In this document: positions 28,193-37,541 of the stretch, piece by piece
Numbering within the stretch: the stretch's first letter is position 1
Layout: each line of letters opens with the position of its first letter
NCBI GenBank assembly: GCA_001725355.1
Contig: MEGD01000005.1
Location: 62,001-126,000, forward strand
Direction: 5' to 3'
DNA length: 64,000 bases
Source of the DNA: Novosphingobium sp. SCN 66-18
GTDB lineage: Bacteria; Pseudomonadota; Alphaproteobacteria; Sphingomonadales; Sphingomonadaceae
The notes under the pieces: model-generated
Told to the model about the DNA's origin: nothing
Database searches by the model: none
The model's input: only the letters and a program-made list of their open reading frames with translations
Program-made: the position numbers and the translations under genes

Positions 28193-28214
28193 CCCCTCCC
28201 GCAGGCGGGAGGGG
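28193..28214. repeat. Intergenic palindromic repeat
   Basis: CCCCTCCCGC and GCGGGAGGGG form a perfect 10-bp stem with a 2-base loop in the 247-base gap between recG and the host-attachment gene. No T-tract follows on either strand, so it is more likely a dispersed repeat of the same class as those inside the E2 gene than a terminator. The rest of the gap holds a likely promoter region for the plus-strand gene and nothing else recognisable. Confidence 0.5.
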
Positions 28215-28376
28215 AGTGAGACTTGCGCCGCCCCCGTCCGCGTTAGTCGCAGCGGGTGGGCTTCCCACGCTCCATCGCCTGCAAGCGATACAAGCACCCA
28301 ATTTTGACCCAGCGCATGGAAACGATCGCGATCCGCGCGCTTGTTCACTCCCGATAACAAAGGGAGTCGAAAACCA

Positions 28377-28781
28377 ATGCTGCTTCCCCATGGTGCCGTG
28401 ATCGTGCTTGCCGATGGCAAGGCGTGGGAGATTTACCGCAACGCCGGGAACGAGGCCGCGCCGGAACTCACCGCCCTGCCCGTGCCGCATCTGGTGGAAC
28501 AGAATCACGGCTCGGGCACCCGGCACGGTTCCAGTTCCGGCAATCCTTCGGGCCATCAGTTGGACGAGGACGCCCACGCGGCTGCCGTGGCCGCATGGCT
28601 CAACGCCAAAGTCGCCAGCCGTCAGATCGAACACGCGGTGGTAATCGCCGCACCGCGCACGCTGGGCGAACTGCGCCACCACTATTCGCCGCAGACCCGG
28701 CAGGTTCTGACGGGCGAATTATCGAAAGACCTGATCGGCAGGCAGCCGATCGACATCCTGGCGGCGCTGCGCGCCCGCTGA
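28377..28781 (+). CDS. Host attachment protein family (baeRF/eRF1-like)
   Basis: The 134-residue protein starts at ATG 28377 behind AAGGGAG. The pattern LPHGAVIVLADGKAWEIYRN at the start and VVIAAPRTLGELRHHYSP near residue 90 match the host attachment family first noted in Agrobacterium. Family members share the eRF1/VLRF-like fold, and the true role may be ribosome-linked. An 11-bp terminator follows. Confidence 0.82.
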   Translation: MLLPHGAVIVLADGKAWEIYRNAGNEAAPELTALPVPHLVEQNHGSGTRHGSSSGNPSGHQLDEDAHAAAVAAWLNAKVASRQIEHAVVIAAPRTLGELRHHYSPQTRQVLTGELSKDLIGRQPIDILAALRAR

Positions 28782-28828
28782 AGCCCACATTCGCACACTT
28801 CCAGATCACGGGGGCAAGGACCCGTGTG

Positions 28829-28868
28829 GCACCCGGCGGTATGGGGGAAGGACGCCGCCGGGTGCTTT
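28829..28868 (+). terminator. Intrinsic terminator after the host-attachment gene
   Basis: GCACCCGGCGG at 28829-28839 pairs perfectly with CCGCCGGGTGC at 28855-28865. TTT follows. It lies 47 bases past the stop codon. The T-tract is short, so it may act partly as a 3'-stabilising hairpin. Confidence 0.65.
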
Positions 28869-28982
28869 CGTGCGCGAATACGCCATCGATTGCCGGGATT
28901 CTTTTCCGACATTGGCCGAATGGCGCCGTCAAAACGCCCGCCGCGCTTGAGTCCTGCGCGGCGATGGCCTAACCGCCCGCGC

Positions 28983-29249
28983 ATGACTGACGACGCCCGC
29001 CTCCGCCGCTTGCAGTTCCGCGCCTGGCATCGCGGCACGCGCGAGGCCGATTACATGATCGGCTGCTTCTTCGACCGCTTCCACGCCAACTGGAGCGAAA
29101 CCGAAATCGCCCTGTTCGAGCGCCTGATCGAAGAGGACGACGTGGACATCATGGCCTGGGCGCTGGGCACGCAGATCATTCCCGACGAATACGCCGGCCC
29201 CTTGATGGAAGCCATGCGCAAGCTCGACTACGTCGACATTCCGCGCTGA
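28983..29249 (+). CDS. sdhE: FAD assembly factor SdhE
   Basis: This 88-residue helical protein carries the RGTREADYMIGCFFD motif (RGxxE) that SdhE uses to attach FAD covalently to succinate dehydrogenase. It ends in the LLxxD-type segment ALFERLIEEDDVDIMAW. It sits 28 bases upstream of mfd, and recG is nearby, an order seen in other sphingomonads. Confidence 0.92.
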   Translation: MTDDARLRRLQFRAWHRGTREADYMIGCFFDRFHANWSETEIALFERLIEEDDVDIMAWALGTQIIPDEYAGPLMEAMRKLDYVDIPR

Positions 29250-29277
29250 TCCGCTCCACCTTCCCGCGCGCCTCCCC

Positions 29278-32200
29278 ATGCCCGATCTGACCCGCATCCT
29301 TTCCGCCACCGTTCCGCTGACGCTCGCCTCGGTCGCGCGCGGGGCGCAGCCATTGGTGCTGGGCGATCTGGCGCGCGCGGCGAAGGGCCGCGCGGTGTTC
29401 ATAGCGCCGGACGACGCGGCGATGCGCGCGATCGCCGAAAGCGCACCGTTTTTCGCGCCCGACCTTGAAGTCGTCGAATACCCAGCGTGGGACTGCCTGC
29501 CGTTCGACCGCGCCTCCCCCGCGCTTTCGGTCAGCGCGCGCCGGCTGGCGGCGCTGCAGAAGTTGCAGCACAGGCGCGATGGGCCGCAGCTTGTCGTCAC
29601 CACGATCAACGCCGTGCTGCAACGCGCGCTGACGCCGTTCCGCATCCGCGAATCCACGCGCCTGCTGACGCCGGGCGTGGAGATCGGGCGCGAAAGCCTG
29701 ATCGCGCTGCTCCAGCGGCAGGGCTATTCGCGCACGGATACGGTCGTCGATGCCGGCGAATATGCCGTGCGCGGATCGATCTTCGACATCTTCCCCAGCG
29801 GGCTCGACCACGGGCTGCGGCTCGATTTCTTCGGCGACGAGCTGGAAACGCTGCGGCTGTTCGATCCGAACACGCAGCGCAGCGTGCAGCCGGTGGAAAC
29901 ACACCTGCTGCTGCCCGCCAGCGAAGCGCTGCTCGACGAGGACAGCATCAAGCGCTTTCGCGGGCGCTATCGCGAACTGTTCGGCGCCAACGCCACCGGC
30001 GATCCGCTCTACCAGGCGGTCAGCGACGGCCGACGGCTGGCGGGTATGGAGCACTGGCTACCGCTGTTCGAGGACAGGCTCGTCACGCTGTTCGACCATC
30101 TGGCCGACGACGATCTCGTGCTGATCGACGGCGCGGCGGCCAAGGCGGCGGAAACGCGGCTGGCCGACATCGCCGACTACTACCAGGCGCGGATCGACAG
30201 CGCGCAGCGCAGCCCCGGCACCTATCGCCCGCTGGCCGAGGATGCGCTGTATCTCACGCGTGACGAGTTCGACCGGGCGCTGGCCGGCTGGCCGGTTCAC
30301 CGCACCTCGATCTTTGCCGAACCCGAATCGGCGCAGGTCGTCGATTTCGGCTTCACCAGCTCGCGCGATTTCACGCCGGAACGGGCGCAGGCCAGCTCTG
30401 GTCAAGCGGGCGCGGGATCGAGCGGCAACATCTACGAGGCGGCGGCAAAGCACCTGACCGCGCTGGGCACGCGCGGGCTGAAGCCGGTCATCGCCGCCTA
30501 TACCGCCGGATCGCGCGCGCGGCTGGCCTCGCTGCTGGGCGAAGCCGGCAAGATGACGCCGGCGCTGGCGGAAAGCTGGCAGGAAGCATTGGGCATCGCC
30601 GCCTCCGGCCGCCCCGTCGCCGTGGTGCTGCCGCTGGAGCAGGGCTTCGCCAACGCCGAACTGGAACTGCTGACCGAGCAGGACATCCTGGGCGACCGGC
30701 TCGTGCGCCGCAAGAAGAAGCGCAAGGACGCCGACGCGTTCCTGGCCGAACTGTCCGCGCTCAATCCCGGCGATCTGGTGGTTCACATGGACCACGGCAT
30801 CGGCCGCTACGAAGGGCTGGAAGCGATCAAAGTGGGCGACAGCCCGCACGATTGCGTTCAGCTCACTTATGCTGGCGGCGACAAGCTCTATATCCCGGTC
30901 GAAAACCTCGACGTTCTTTCGCGCTACGGCAATGAAAGCGACGGCGTCGCGCTCGACAAGCTGGGCGGCGAGGCGTGGCAGCGGCGCAAGGCGCGGATGC
31001 GCGAGCGCATTCTGGAAATGGCCGGGCAGCTGATGGCCACCGCCGCAGCGCGCGCCCTGCGGCAGGCGGACGTGCTGCCGACCGATCCCGCCAGCTACGG
31101 TCCCTTCGTCGACCGCTTCCCGTGGGACGAGACCGAGGACCAGGAACGCGCCATCGACGACGTGCTGGGCGATCTGGTGGAAGGCAAGCCGATGGACCGG
31201 CTGGTCTGCGGCGACGTGGGCTTCGGCAAGACCGAAGTCGCGCTGCGCGCCGCCTTCGTCGCGGCGATGGCGGGCAAGCAGGTCGCCGTGATCGCACCGA
31301 CAACGCTGCTGGCGCGCCAGCACTACGCCAACTTTGTCGAACGCTTCTCCGGCTTCCCGCTCAACATCGGCCGCCTTTCGCGTCTCGTCCCCGAAAAGGA
31401 AGCGCGCGAGACCCGCGCCGGGCTGGCCGACGGCACGACCGACATCGTGATCGGCACCCACGCGCTGCTGTCCAAGCAGGTACAGTTCAAGCGGCTGGGC
31501 CTGGTGATCGTGGACGAGGAACAGCGCTTCGGCGTGGGGCACAAGGAAAAGCTCAAGGAGCTGAAGACCGACGTCCACGTCCTGACGCTGACCGCCACGC
31601 CGATCCCGCGCACCCTGCAGATGGCGATGTCGGGCCTGCGCGAACTGTCCACGATCCAGACCCCGCCGGTCGATCGGCTGGCCGTCCGGACGTATGTCAT
31701 GCCGTGGGACGACGTGGTGATGCGCGAGGCGCTGATGCGCGAACACCAGCGCGGCGGGCAGAGCTTCATCGTGGTGCCGCGCATCGCCGACATGCCCGAA
31801 CTGGAGGAATGGCTGCGGCTGAACGTGCCCGAGATCCGCTTCGTCACCGCGCACGGCCAGATGAGCCCGACCGAGGTCGAGGACCGGATGGGCGCGTTCT
31901 ACGAGAAGAAGTACGAAGTGCTGCTTTCGACCACCATCGTCGAAAGCGGGATCGATATCCCCAGCGCCAACACCATCGTCCTGCACCGCGCCGACCGCTT
32001 CGGCCTGGCGCAGCTGTACCAGCTTCGCGGCCGCGTGGGGCGTGGCAAGCTCCGCGCCTATGCCTATCTCACCTATCCCGAGGACATGGCGCTGTCCGAA
32101 GTCGCGGAAAAGCGGCTGAAGGTACTGGGCGATCTCGATTCGCTCGGCGCCGGCTTCCAGCTCGCCAGCCACGACCTGGACCTGCGCGGCGCGGGCAACC

Positions 32201-32787
32201 TGCTGGGCGACGAGCAATCGGGCCATATCAAGGAAGTGGGCTTCGAACTCTACCAGTCGATGCTGGAGGACGCGATCCTGGCCGCCAAGGCGGGCGACAT
32301 CGGCCTGGCGCGCGAACGCGAGGCGCTGAGCCCGCAGATCACGGTCGACGCCCCGATCATGATCCCCGAGGACTACGTGCCCGATCTGGCGGTGCGCATG
32401 GCGCTCTATCGCCGCATGAACGATGCCGAGGGCGCGGACGCGGTGGAAGCACTGGCGGCCGAGATGATCGACCGCTTCGGCCCCCTGCCCGGCCCCACGC
32501 AGAACCTGCTCAAGCTGATCGAGATCAAGCGGCAGGCGATCGAGGCGCAGATCGCCAAGATCGACGTCGGCCAGAAGGGCGCGCTCGTCTCGTTCCACAA
32601 CGACAGCTTCCCCGATCCGGCGGGCCTCGTCGCCTATGTCGAGCGGCTGAAGGGCACCGCAAAGCTGCGGCCGGACATGAAGCTGGTCATCGCGCGCGCA
32701 TGGGGCAACGCCGAAGCGCGGCTGAACGGGCTGGTGCAATTGACCAAGGGCCTGTCCACGATCGCCCGGCGCGCCGCGAAGGGCTGA
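29278..32787 (+). CDS. mfd: Transcription-repair coupling factor Mfd
   Basis: The 1169-residue protein has the full Mfd layout: a UvrB-like N-terminal region (WDCLPFDRASPA), a CarD-like RNA polymerase interaction domain (LNPGDLVVHMDHGIGRYEGL), RecG-type helicase motifs (CGDVGFGKTEVALRAA, VDEEQRFGVGHKE, QLRGRVGRGKLRAY) and a C-terminal TRCF domain. It removes stalled RNA polymerase and recruits UvrA. It is probably co-transcribed with sdhE. Confidence 0.98.
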   Translation: MPDLTRILSATVPLTLASVARGAQPLVLGDLARAAKGRAVFIAPDDAAMRAIAESAPFFAPDLEVVEYPAWDCLPFDRASPALSVSARRLAALQKLQHRRDGPQLVVTTINAVLQRALTPFRIRESTRLLTPGVEIGRESLIALLQRQGYSRTDTVVDAGEYAVRGSIFDIFPSGLDHGLRLDFFGDELETLRLFDPNTQRSVQPVETHLLLPASEALLDEDSIKRFRGRYRELFGANATGDPLYQAVSDGRRLAGMEHWLPLFEDRLVTLFDHLADDDLVLIDGAAAKAAETRLADIADYYQARIDSAQRSPGTYRPLAEDALYLTRDEFDRALAGWPVHRTSIFAEPESAQVVDFGFTSSRDFTPERAQASSGQAGAGSSGNIYEAAAKHLTALGTRGLKPVIAAYTAGSRARLASLLGEAGKMTPALAESWQEALGIAASGRPVAVVLPLEQGFANAELELLTEQDILGDRLVRRKKKRKDADAFLAELSALNPGDLVVHMDHGIGRYEGLEAIKVGDSPHDCVQLTYAGGDKLYIPVENLDVLSRYGNESDGVALDKLGGEAWQRRKARMRERILEMAGQLMATAAARALRQADVLPTDPASYGPFVDRFPWDETEDQERAIDDVLGDLVEGKPMDRLVCGDVGFGKTEVALRAAFVAAMAGKQVAVIAPTTLLARQHYANFVERFSGFPLNIGRLSRLVPEKEARETRAGLADGTTDIVIGTHALLSKQVQFKRLGLVIVDEEQRFGVGHKEKLKELKTDVHVLTLTATPIPRTLQMAMSGLRELSTIQTPPVDRLAVRTYVMPWDDVVMREALMREHQRGGQSFIVVPRIADMPELEEWLRLNVPEIRFVTAHGQMSPTEVEDRMGAFYEKKYEVLLSTTIVESGIDIPSANTIVLHRADRFGLAQLYQLRGRVGRGKLRAYAYLTYPEDMALSEVAEKRLKVLGDLDSLGAGFQLASHDLDLRGAGNLLGDEQSGHIKEVGFELYQSMLEDAILAAKAGDIGLAREREALSPQITVDAPIMIPEDYVPDLAVRMALYRRMNDAEGADAVEALAAEMIDRFGPLPGPTQNLLKLIEIKRQAIEAQIAKIDVGQKGALVSFHNDSFPDPAGLVAYVERLKGTAKLRPDMKLVIARAWGNAEARLNGLVQLTKGLSTIARRAAKG

Positions 32788-32796
32788 AGCCCTGGG

Positions 32797-34092
32797 TCAG
32801 TCGCGCGCCATGGCCGCCAGCGCCGCGCCATCGACCGGGCCGGAGCGCAGGAACCCCTGGAACACGGCGCAGCCTTCCTCGTTCAGCACGGCCAGCTGGG
32901 CCGCGTCCTCCACCCCCTCGGCCACGACCTTGAGGTCGAGCGCGCGCGCCATCGCCACGATCGCGCGCAGGATCGCCCGGTCGCGCGGGTCCTGTGCGAT
33001 GTCGCGCACGAGCGACTGATCGAGTTTCAGCGCATCAAGCGGCAGCGCGCGCAGGGTGCGGAAATTGGCGAAGCCGGTGCCGAAATCGTCGAGCGCGACG
33101 CGCATGCCCATCCCGGCCAGTTCGCGCAGCGTTTCGGCGCAGGCCTCGAAGTCCGCGATCAGCGTCTGCTCGGTGATCTCCAGCGTCAGCCGTTCCGCCG
33201 GAAAGCCCGATGCGGCGACAAGCGCGCGCATCGCGGCGGCCAGATCACCCACCGCGAAATCCTCGGCCGTGACGTTTAGCGACAGGCGGAGGTCGTCCGG
33301 CCATGCCGCCGCCTCGGCCAACGCGCGTTCGGCGATGTGGTGGGAAAGCTGGCTGATGTGATCGCCGCGCTCCGCGATCGCGAACAGCGTTTCGGCGCCG
33401 ACCAGCCCGAGTTCCGGATGGCGCCAGCGCGCCAGCGCTTCCGCGCCGATCAGGCGGCCATCCGCCACGGTGAACTGCGGCTGGAACAGCAGCGAGATCT
33501 CGGACCGGTCGAGCGCGCCGATAAGGTCCGCTTCCAGCCTCGCGGCGCTGCGCCCCCGTACCGCGTGCGAGCCGTCCGCCCACAGGATGCGCCGCCCCGC
33601 CCCGCGTTGCAGGCTGAGCAGCGCCTGATCGAGCCGGTCGAGCACCGGCGCGCCGCGTTCGCCGGGCTGCCCTCGCAACAGCGCCGTGCGCGGGGCAAGC
33701 CGCAACTGGTCGCCGGCCAGCGGGATCGGCCGCGCGATCGATCGCGCCAGCGCTTCGGCCTGCCATTGCCAGCGCTCCCGGCTGGCGGCCACGGTCGAAG
33801 CAACCAGGAACTCGCCGCCGCCCATGCGGGCGACAAAGCCCTGCGTCCCCAGTTCCTCGCGCGCGAAATCGACGATCCGCCGCGCGATCTCCGCCAGCAC
33901 GCGATCGCCCGCCGCCTTGCCATAGGCCAGGTTCACCGACTGGAACCGGTGCAGCCCGACCAGCATGGCCTGCGCGAAGCCATCCTGCCCCGCGCGATCG
34001 AGCCACGCGCAGGCGGCATCGACGCCGGGCAGTCCGGTCAGCATGTCGCGATCGTCGATCGACGCGGGAAGCGGTTTGGGAAAAGCGTCCAT
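32797..34092 (-). CDS. EAL domain protein with degenerate GGDEF
   Basis: This 431-residue protein starts at ATG 34092. An N-terminal GGDEF-like domain (DMLTGLPGVDAACAW) has GGGEF in place of GG(D/E)EF, so cyclase activity is doubtful. The C-terminal EAL domain keeps its catalytic motifs: EALARWRHP, LEITEQ, LDDFGTGFANF, LKLDQSLV, VVAEGVED. It is probably a c-di-GMP phosphodiesterase. No sensor domain or membrane segment is present. Longer in-frame starts would run into the divergent NAD kinase start at 34221. Confidence 0.88.
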   Translation of the reverse strand: MDAFPKPLPASIDDRDMLTGLPGVDAACAWLDRAGQDGFAQAMLVGLHRFQSVNLAYGKAAGDRVLAEIARRIVDFAREELGTQGFVARMGGGEFLVASTVAASRERWQWQAEALARSIARPIPLAGDQLRLAPRTALLRGQPGERGAPVLDRLDQALLSLQRGAGRRILWADGSHAVRGRSAARLEADLIGALDRSEISLLFQPQFTVADGRLIGAEALARWRHPELGLVGAETLFAIAERGDHISQLSHHIAERALAEAAAWPDDLRLSLNVTAEDFAVGDLAAAMRALVAASGFPAERLTLEITEQTLIADFEACAETLRELAGMGMRVALDDFGTGFANFRTLRALPLDALKLDQSLVRDIAQDPRDRAILRAIVAMARALDLKVVAEGVEDAAQLAVLNEEGCAVFQGFLRSGPVDGAALAAMARD

Positions 34093-34220
34093 CTTCGGCC
34101 TTGTGCCCGAACAATCTTGCCAAACCGTTCCGAACCTGCGGCAGCCCGTCCGTTTTGCATTGCAACAAGAGGCCGCGCTCCATATCACGCGCTGCAAGAG
34201 AAACCGGGGATCGAGGACCA

Positions 34221-35000
34221 ATGTCGGAATCCGCTCGACTCGCGCTTTGCGCGTCGCCTACCGACCGCGCGCAGGAAGCCGAACGCGACCTGCGTGCGCT
34301 GCGCGAATGGGTGCCATTCGAGGAAGCGGACACGGTCGTCGTGCTCGGCGGCGATGGCTTCATGCTCCAGACGCTGCACCACATGCTCGATACCGGGCGC
34401 GTTGTCCCGGCCTATGGCATGAACCTCGGCACCGTCGGCTTCCTGATGAACCGCTACAAGAGCAGCCGCCCACTGGAGGAACGCATCGCCCGCGCGCGCC
34501 GCATCGCGGTCTCCCCGTTGAAGACGAAGGCGATCACCAACGCCGGCACCGAGCACGAATTCTGCGCGATCAACGAAGTCTCGCTGCTGCGCGAAACCCG
34601 CCAGACCGCGAAGCTGGAAGTGACGGTGAACGGCAAGGTGCGGATGCAGGAACTGGCGTGCGACGGCGTGCTGGTGGCGACGCCCGCCGGCTCCACCGCC
34701 TACAACCTTTCCGCCAACGGCCCGATCCTGCCGCTCGGCTCGAACATGCTCGCGCTTACCCCGATCAGCCCGTTCCGGCCCCGCCGCTGGCGCGGCGCGA
34801 TCCTGCCCGACAACGCCGGGATTTCGTTCCGCGTGCTCGAATCCGTGAAGCGCCCGGTGGCCGTGGTGGCGGACCAGAAGGAACTGCGCGACGTGGCGCA
34901 CGTAGAGGTGCGCGCCTGGCCCGAACACCAGTTGACCCTGCTGTTCGACCGGGGGCGGTCGCTCGACGAACGAATTTTCGCGGAGCAGTTTCTCGCCTAA
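34221..35000 (+). CDS. nadK: NAD kinase
   Basis: The 259-residue protein has the GGDG motif (VVVLGGDGFMLQT) and the NE/D substrate site (INEVSLLRE) followed by DGVLVATPAGSTAYNLSANGP, the diagnostic NAD kinase block. It phosphorylates NAD to NADP using ATP or polyphosphate. It lies immediately before tRNA-Asn and is the last core gene seen before the mobile region. Confidence 0.95.
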   Translation: MSESARLALCASPTDRAQEAERDLRALREWVPFEEADTVVVLGGDGFMLQTLHHMLDTGRVVPAYGMNLGTVGFLMNRYKSSRPLEERIARARRIAVSPLKTKAITNAGTEHEFCAINEVSLLRETRQTAKLEVTVNGKVRMQELACDGVLVATPAGSTAYNLSANGPILPLGSNMLALTPISPFRPRRWRGAILPDNAGISFRVLESVKRPVAVVADQKELRDVAHVEVRAWPEHQLTLLFDRGRSLDERIFAEQFLA

Positions 35001-35076
35001 AAAACATCAATCGAGCGCTTGCAAAACCGGGATCGCCTGCTATTAGCGCGCTCCTGCCCCGGGCAACCGGGGCTGC

Positions 35077-35151
35077 TCCCTGATAGCTCAGCGGTAGAGC
35101 TCTCGACTGTTAATCGAGCGGCCGTAGGTTCGAATCCTACTCAGGGAGCCA
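35077..35151 (+). tRNA. tRNA-Asn (GTT), integration site
   Basis: A 75-base cloverleaf with CCA. The acceptor TCCCTGA pairs with TCAGGGA, the anticodon arm is CTCGA-CTGTTAA-TCGAG (anticodon GTT), and the T-arm is GTAGGTTCGAATCCTAC. A P4-type integrase gene begins 158 bases downstream in the same direction, the usual arrangement at a tRNA-borne attL. The matching 3' tRNA fragment (attR) is not in the window. Confidence 0.97.
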
Positions 35152-35266
35152 TTTCTCATTCCCAGCAGGGCGCAGGTGTTCCCGGAAAGCTTTACTTTCC
35201 AGCTACTTCCTCCTTACGCCCGTCCCCATCGCTCTCCGTTGTTCCCAGCAGTTCCCGCCGCAAAGT

Positions 35267-35305
35267 GGGGTACGCGCGGGGGTAGCGGACCTGCCGGCGG
35301 GGGTA
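35267..35305 (+). repeat. GGGGGTA repeats, putative integrase arm sites
   Basis: GGGGTA at 35267 and GGGGGTA at 35278 and 35299 lie as direct repeats just before the first integrase gene. The same heptamer, in the opposite orientation, occurs twice upstream of the second integrase (40053-40071). Repeated short direct motifs beside P4-type integrases are usually arm-type binding sites; this role is inferred. Confidence 0.4.
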
Positions 35306-35309
35306 TCGC

Positions 35310-36575
35310 ATGCTGACCGATCAGGCCTGCCGCAATGCGCGCGCGGCCGACAAGCCTCAGAAGCTGTTCGATGGCGGTGGGTTGTTCCTGCTCGTGACGG
35401 CGAAGGGCTTCAAGAGCTGGCGCCTGAAATACCGGTTCGGTGGCAAGGAAAAGCTGCTCACGATCGGCGCCTATCCGGAGACGTCGCTGCGCGCGGCACG
35501 CGATCGGCGCGACGAAGCGCGCAGGCTGCTGCGCGAGGGGACCGATCCCGGGGAACAGCGAAAGGCGGTCATGGCGCGCCGGCGCTGGGGGATCGACGAG
35601 GCCCGCACGTTCGAGGCGATCGCCCGGCTGTGGCATGGCCAGCATTGCCCGGGCTGGAAACCGAAGCACGCGCAGGACGTGATCAGCAGCCTCGAGAACG
35701 AAATTTTTCCGACGCTAGGGCGCCGCGACATCGGCGAGATCCGGGGCTCAGAGATCCTGCAGCTGCTGCTGGCGATTCAGCAGCGCGGCGCGATCGAGAC
35801 GGCGCACCGGATACGTGCCCGCGTTTCGAGCATCTACGGCATGGCGATCGCGGTGGATCTGGTCGCGGCGGATCCGGCGGCCAAGCTGTCGCAGGCGTTG
35901 CGCCCGATCGGCAAGCGCATGTTTCCCGCGCTGCTCAAGCTGGACGAGGCGCAGGTGTTTCTTCGGACGATGGAGGAACAGCCGGCCGATCCTACGACGA
36001 AGCTGGCTTCGCGGTTGCTGGCACTGACCGCCGCGCGCCCGGGCATGATCCGTTTCTCGGAGCTGCGCGAATTCGAGGGGCTCGATACGGCGGACCCGAT
36101 CTGGCGTGTGCCGGCGGACAAGATGAAGCTGCTGCTCGACGAAGCGTCGCAGGAAGCCTTCGAGTTCACCATCCCGCTCTCGCGACAGGCGGTCGACGTG
36201 GTTCGCGTCGCGGCGGCGTACGCAGCCGGACGCACTTACCTGTTTCCGTCCGCGCGTCATCCGCGCCGGCCGTTCAGCGAGAACGCCTTGTCGACGAACT
36301 ATCGCCGGGTGCCGGGATTCGGTGGCCGGCATGTTCCGCACGGATGGCGCGCCAGCTTCTCGACCATCATGAACCAGCGCGCGCTCGATCAGGACCGCCC
36401 CGGCGATCGCGCCGTCATCGACCTCATGCTGGCGCACAAGCCCGCCGGCGTCGAATCCCGCTACAACCGCGCTGCATACATGGGGCGCCGCCGCCAGATT
36501 GCGCAGGAATGGGCCGACCTGCTGGTGCAGGGCTTTGCGCCGCCGGAAACCCTGCTGGATGGCCCGCGCCGCTGA
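35310..36575 (+). CDS. P4-type tyrosine integrase (first copy)
   Basis: This 421-residue integrase has the N-terminal DUF4102 arm-binding domain (KLFDGGGLFLLVTAKGFKSWRLKYRF), a core-binding domain, and a catalytic domain. Catalytic residues are seen in AARPGM (Arg I), HGWRASF (His-x-x-Arg), the later AHKP histidine and the nucleophile tyrosine in ESRYNRAAY. It inserts an element at the adjacent tRNA-Asn. It shares long identical stretches with the second integrase but they are clearly different genes. Confidence 0.95.
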   Translation: MLTDQACRNARAADKPQKLFDGGGLFLLVTAKGFKSWRLKYRFGGKEKLLTIGAYPETSLRAARDRRDEARRLLREGTDPGEQRKAVMARRRWGIDEARTFEAIARLWHGQHCPGWKPKHAQDVISSLENEIFPTLGRRDIGEIRGSEILQLLLAIQQRGAIETAHRIRARVSSIYGMAIAVDLVAADPAAKLSQALRPIGKRMFPALLKLDEAQVFLRTMEEQPADPTTKLASRLLALTAARPGMIRFSELREFEGLDTADPIWRVPADKMKLLLDEASQEAFEFTIPLSRQAVDVVRVAAAYAAGRTYLFPSARHPRRPFSENALSTNYRRVPGFGGRHVPHGWRASFSTIMNQRALDQDRPGDRAVIDLMLAHKPAGVESRYNRAAYMGRRRQIAQEWADLLVQGFAPPETLLDGPRR

Positions 36576-36591
36576 AAGCCGGAGGCCGCGC

Positions 36592-37356
36592 ATGACGGCG
36601 CGGGCGATTGGCGATGTCCTTGCCGGCCGGCAGGGACGCGGAGACAGCCCGCGCAGCGGCGAAGCTGTCTGGCGCAACAGCTACACCGAAGGGACGATCG
36701 AGGATCGCATATGGCGGCCGATCGGCGATGGCAGTCGAAGGGGCGCGCGACGAAGGATCGGGGCCGTGGTCAAGAGCGCCCGCGCGCTCGAGGCCCGGAC
36801 CAGGCGCGAACGGCAGAAGTCGCAACCGGGGTGCCGCAACGGCATCCTTGGCCATATCGGCGTCGCGGTTCTGGAGGCGCTGTACAACATCGTTGATTTC
36901 AGGACCGGCCGCCTCGAGCCGGCGATCGCCACGCTCGCGGAAATGGTCGGGCATTCCTACCAGGCCGTTCATAGCGCGCTGCGCCGCCTCCGCGCGGCCG
37001 GCTTCCTGCATTGGGTCCGACGGTCGCGCCCGCTCGAAAACAAGGGTGAGGCCGGTCCCCAGGTCGAGCAGATCACCAACGCCTATGCGTTGTTCCTGCC
37101 CAAGCCGGTCGAGGACATGGTGCGTCGCCTGATCGGCAAGGGGCCGGCGCCCGACGACGCCAGCTGGGCGCGCGAACAGCAGAAGGCCCAATGGCGCGAA
37201 ATGCTCGACGCGCTGGACCCGGCCGACTTCGTGGACGCCATCTGGACGGGCGATCGCCTGCGAGGCGAAACGCTCAAGCGCATCGGCGAACTGATCGATG
37301 CCCGCGACTCACGCGAGCGCGAATCTTCGACGAGTGGAGAGACCGGGGTCATCTGA
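36592..37356 (+). CDS. Winged helix-turn-helix protein in the mobile element
   Basis: The 254-residue ORF starts at ATG 36592, 16 bases after the integrase stop. Residues about 80-145 look like a winged helix (GILGHIGVAVLEALYNIVDF, ATLAEMVGHSYQAVHSALRRLRAAGFLHWVRR). Basic residues precede it and an acidic helical tail follows. Similar proteins are annotated as replication initiators or phage regulators in sphingomonads; I cannot decide between these. Confidence 0.72.
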   Translation: MTARAIGDVLAGRQGRGDSPRSGEAVWRNSYTEGTIEDRIWRPIGDGSRRGARRRIGAVVKSARALEARTRRERQKSQPGCRNGILGHIGVAVLEALYNIVDFRTGRLEPAIATLAEMVGHSYQAVHSALRRLRAAGFLHWVRRSRPLENKGEAGPQVEQITNAYALFLPKPVEDMVRRLIGKGPAPDDASWAREQQKAQWREMLDALDPADFVDAIWTGDRLRGETLKRIGELIDARDSRERESSTSGETGVI

Positions 37357-37440
37357 TAGATGACGTGAAAGGACGGCCTTCGGCCGGCGTAGCTCGATCC
37401 CGTAACGCCCGAACAGAGGCACCACCCGCCAGAGGCGGCA

Positions 37441-37481
37441 CACCAGGTCGCACTGGTGTACGGGGCGGCATGCGCCGCCCC
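37441..37481. terminator. Two hairpins between convergent genes
   Basis: CACCAG-GTCGCA-CTGGTG (37441-37458) and GGGGCGGC-ATGC-GCCGCCCC (37462-37481) lie in the 185-base gap between the convergent winged-helix and methylase genes. Neither has a T-tract, so a role as bidirectional terminator is only likely from position. The rest of the gap shows nothing recognisable. Confidence 0.35.
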
Positions 37482-37541
37482 GGGCTTCCCAGGGGGAAGA
37501 GCACGGACCGTGCCATTCCGCACCCGCCGTCGCGCCAGCGG

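Noticed and set aside
26268-28682. 804-codon frame overlapping recG
   Set aside because: It is the same strand as recG in another frame, with low-complexity Arg/Ala/Gly composition, and covers the divergent start of the host-attachment gene.
30058-32739. 893-codon minus-strand open frame
   Set aside because: It mirrors mfd on the opposite strand. Long antisense frames are expected in this GC-rich DNA, and it shows no domain or RBS.
35241-35256. GTTC-N6-GTTC near the first integrase
   Set aside because: It resembles a LexA box, but the spacer is six bases instead of seven.
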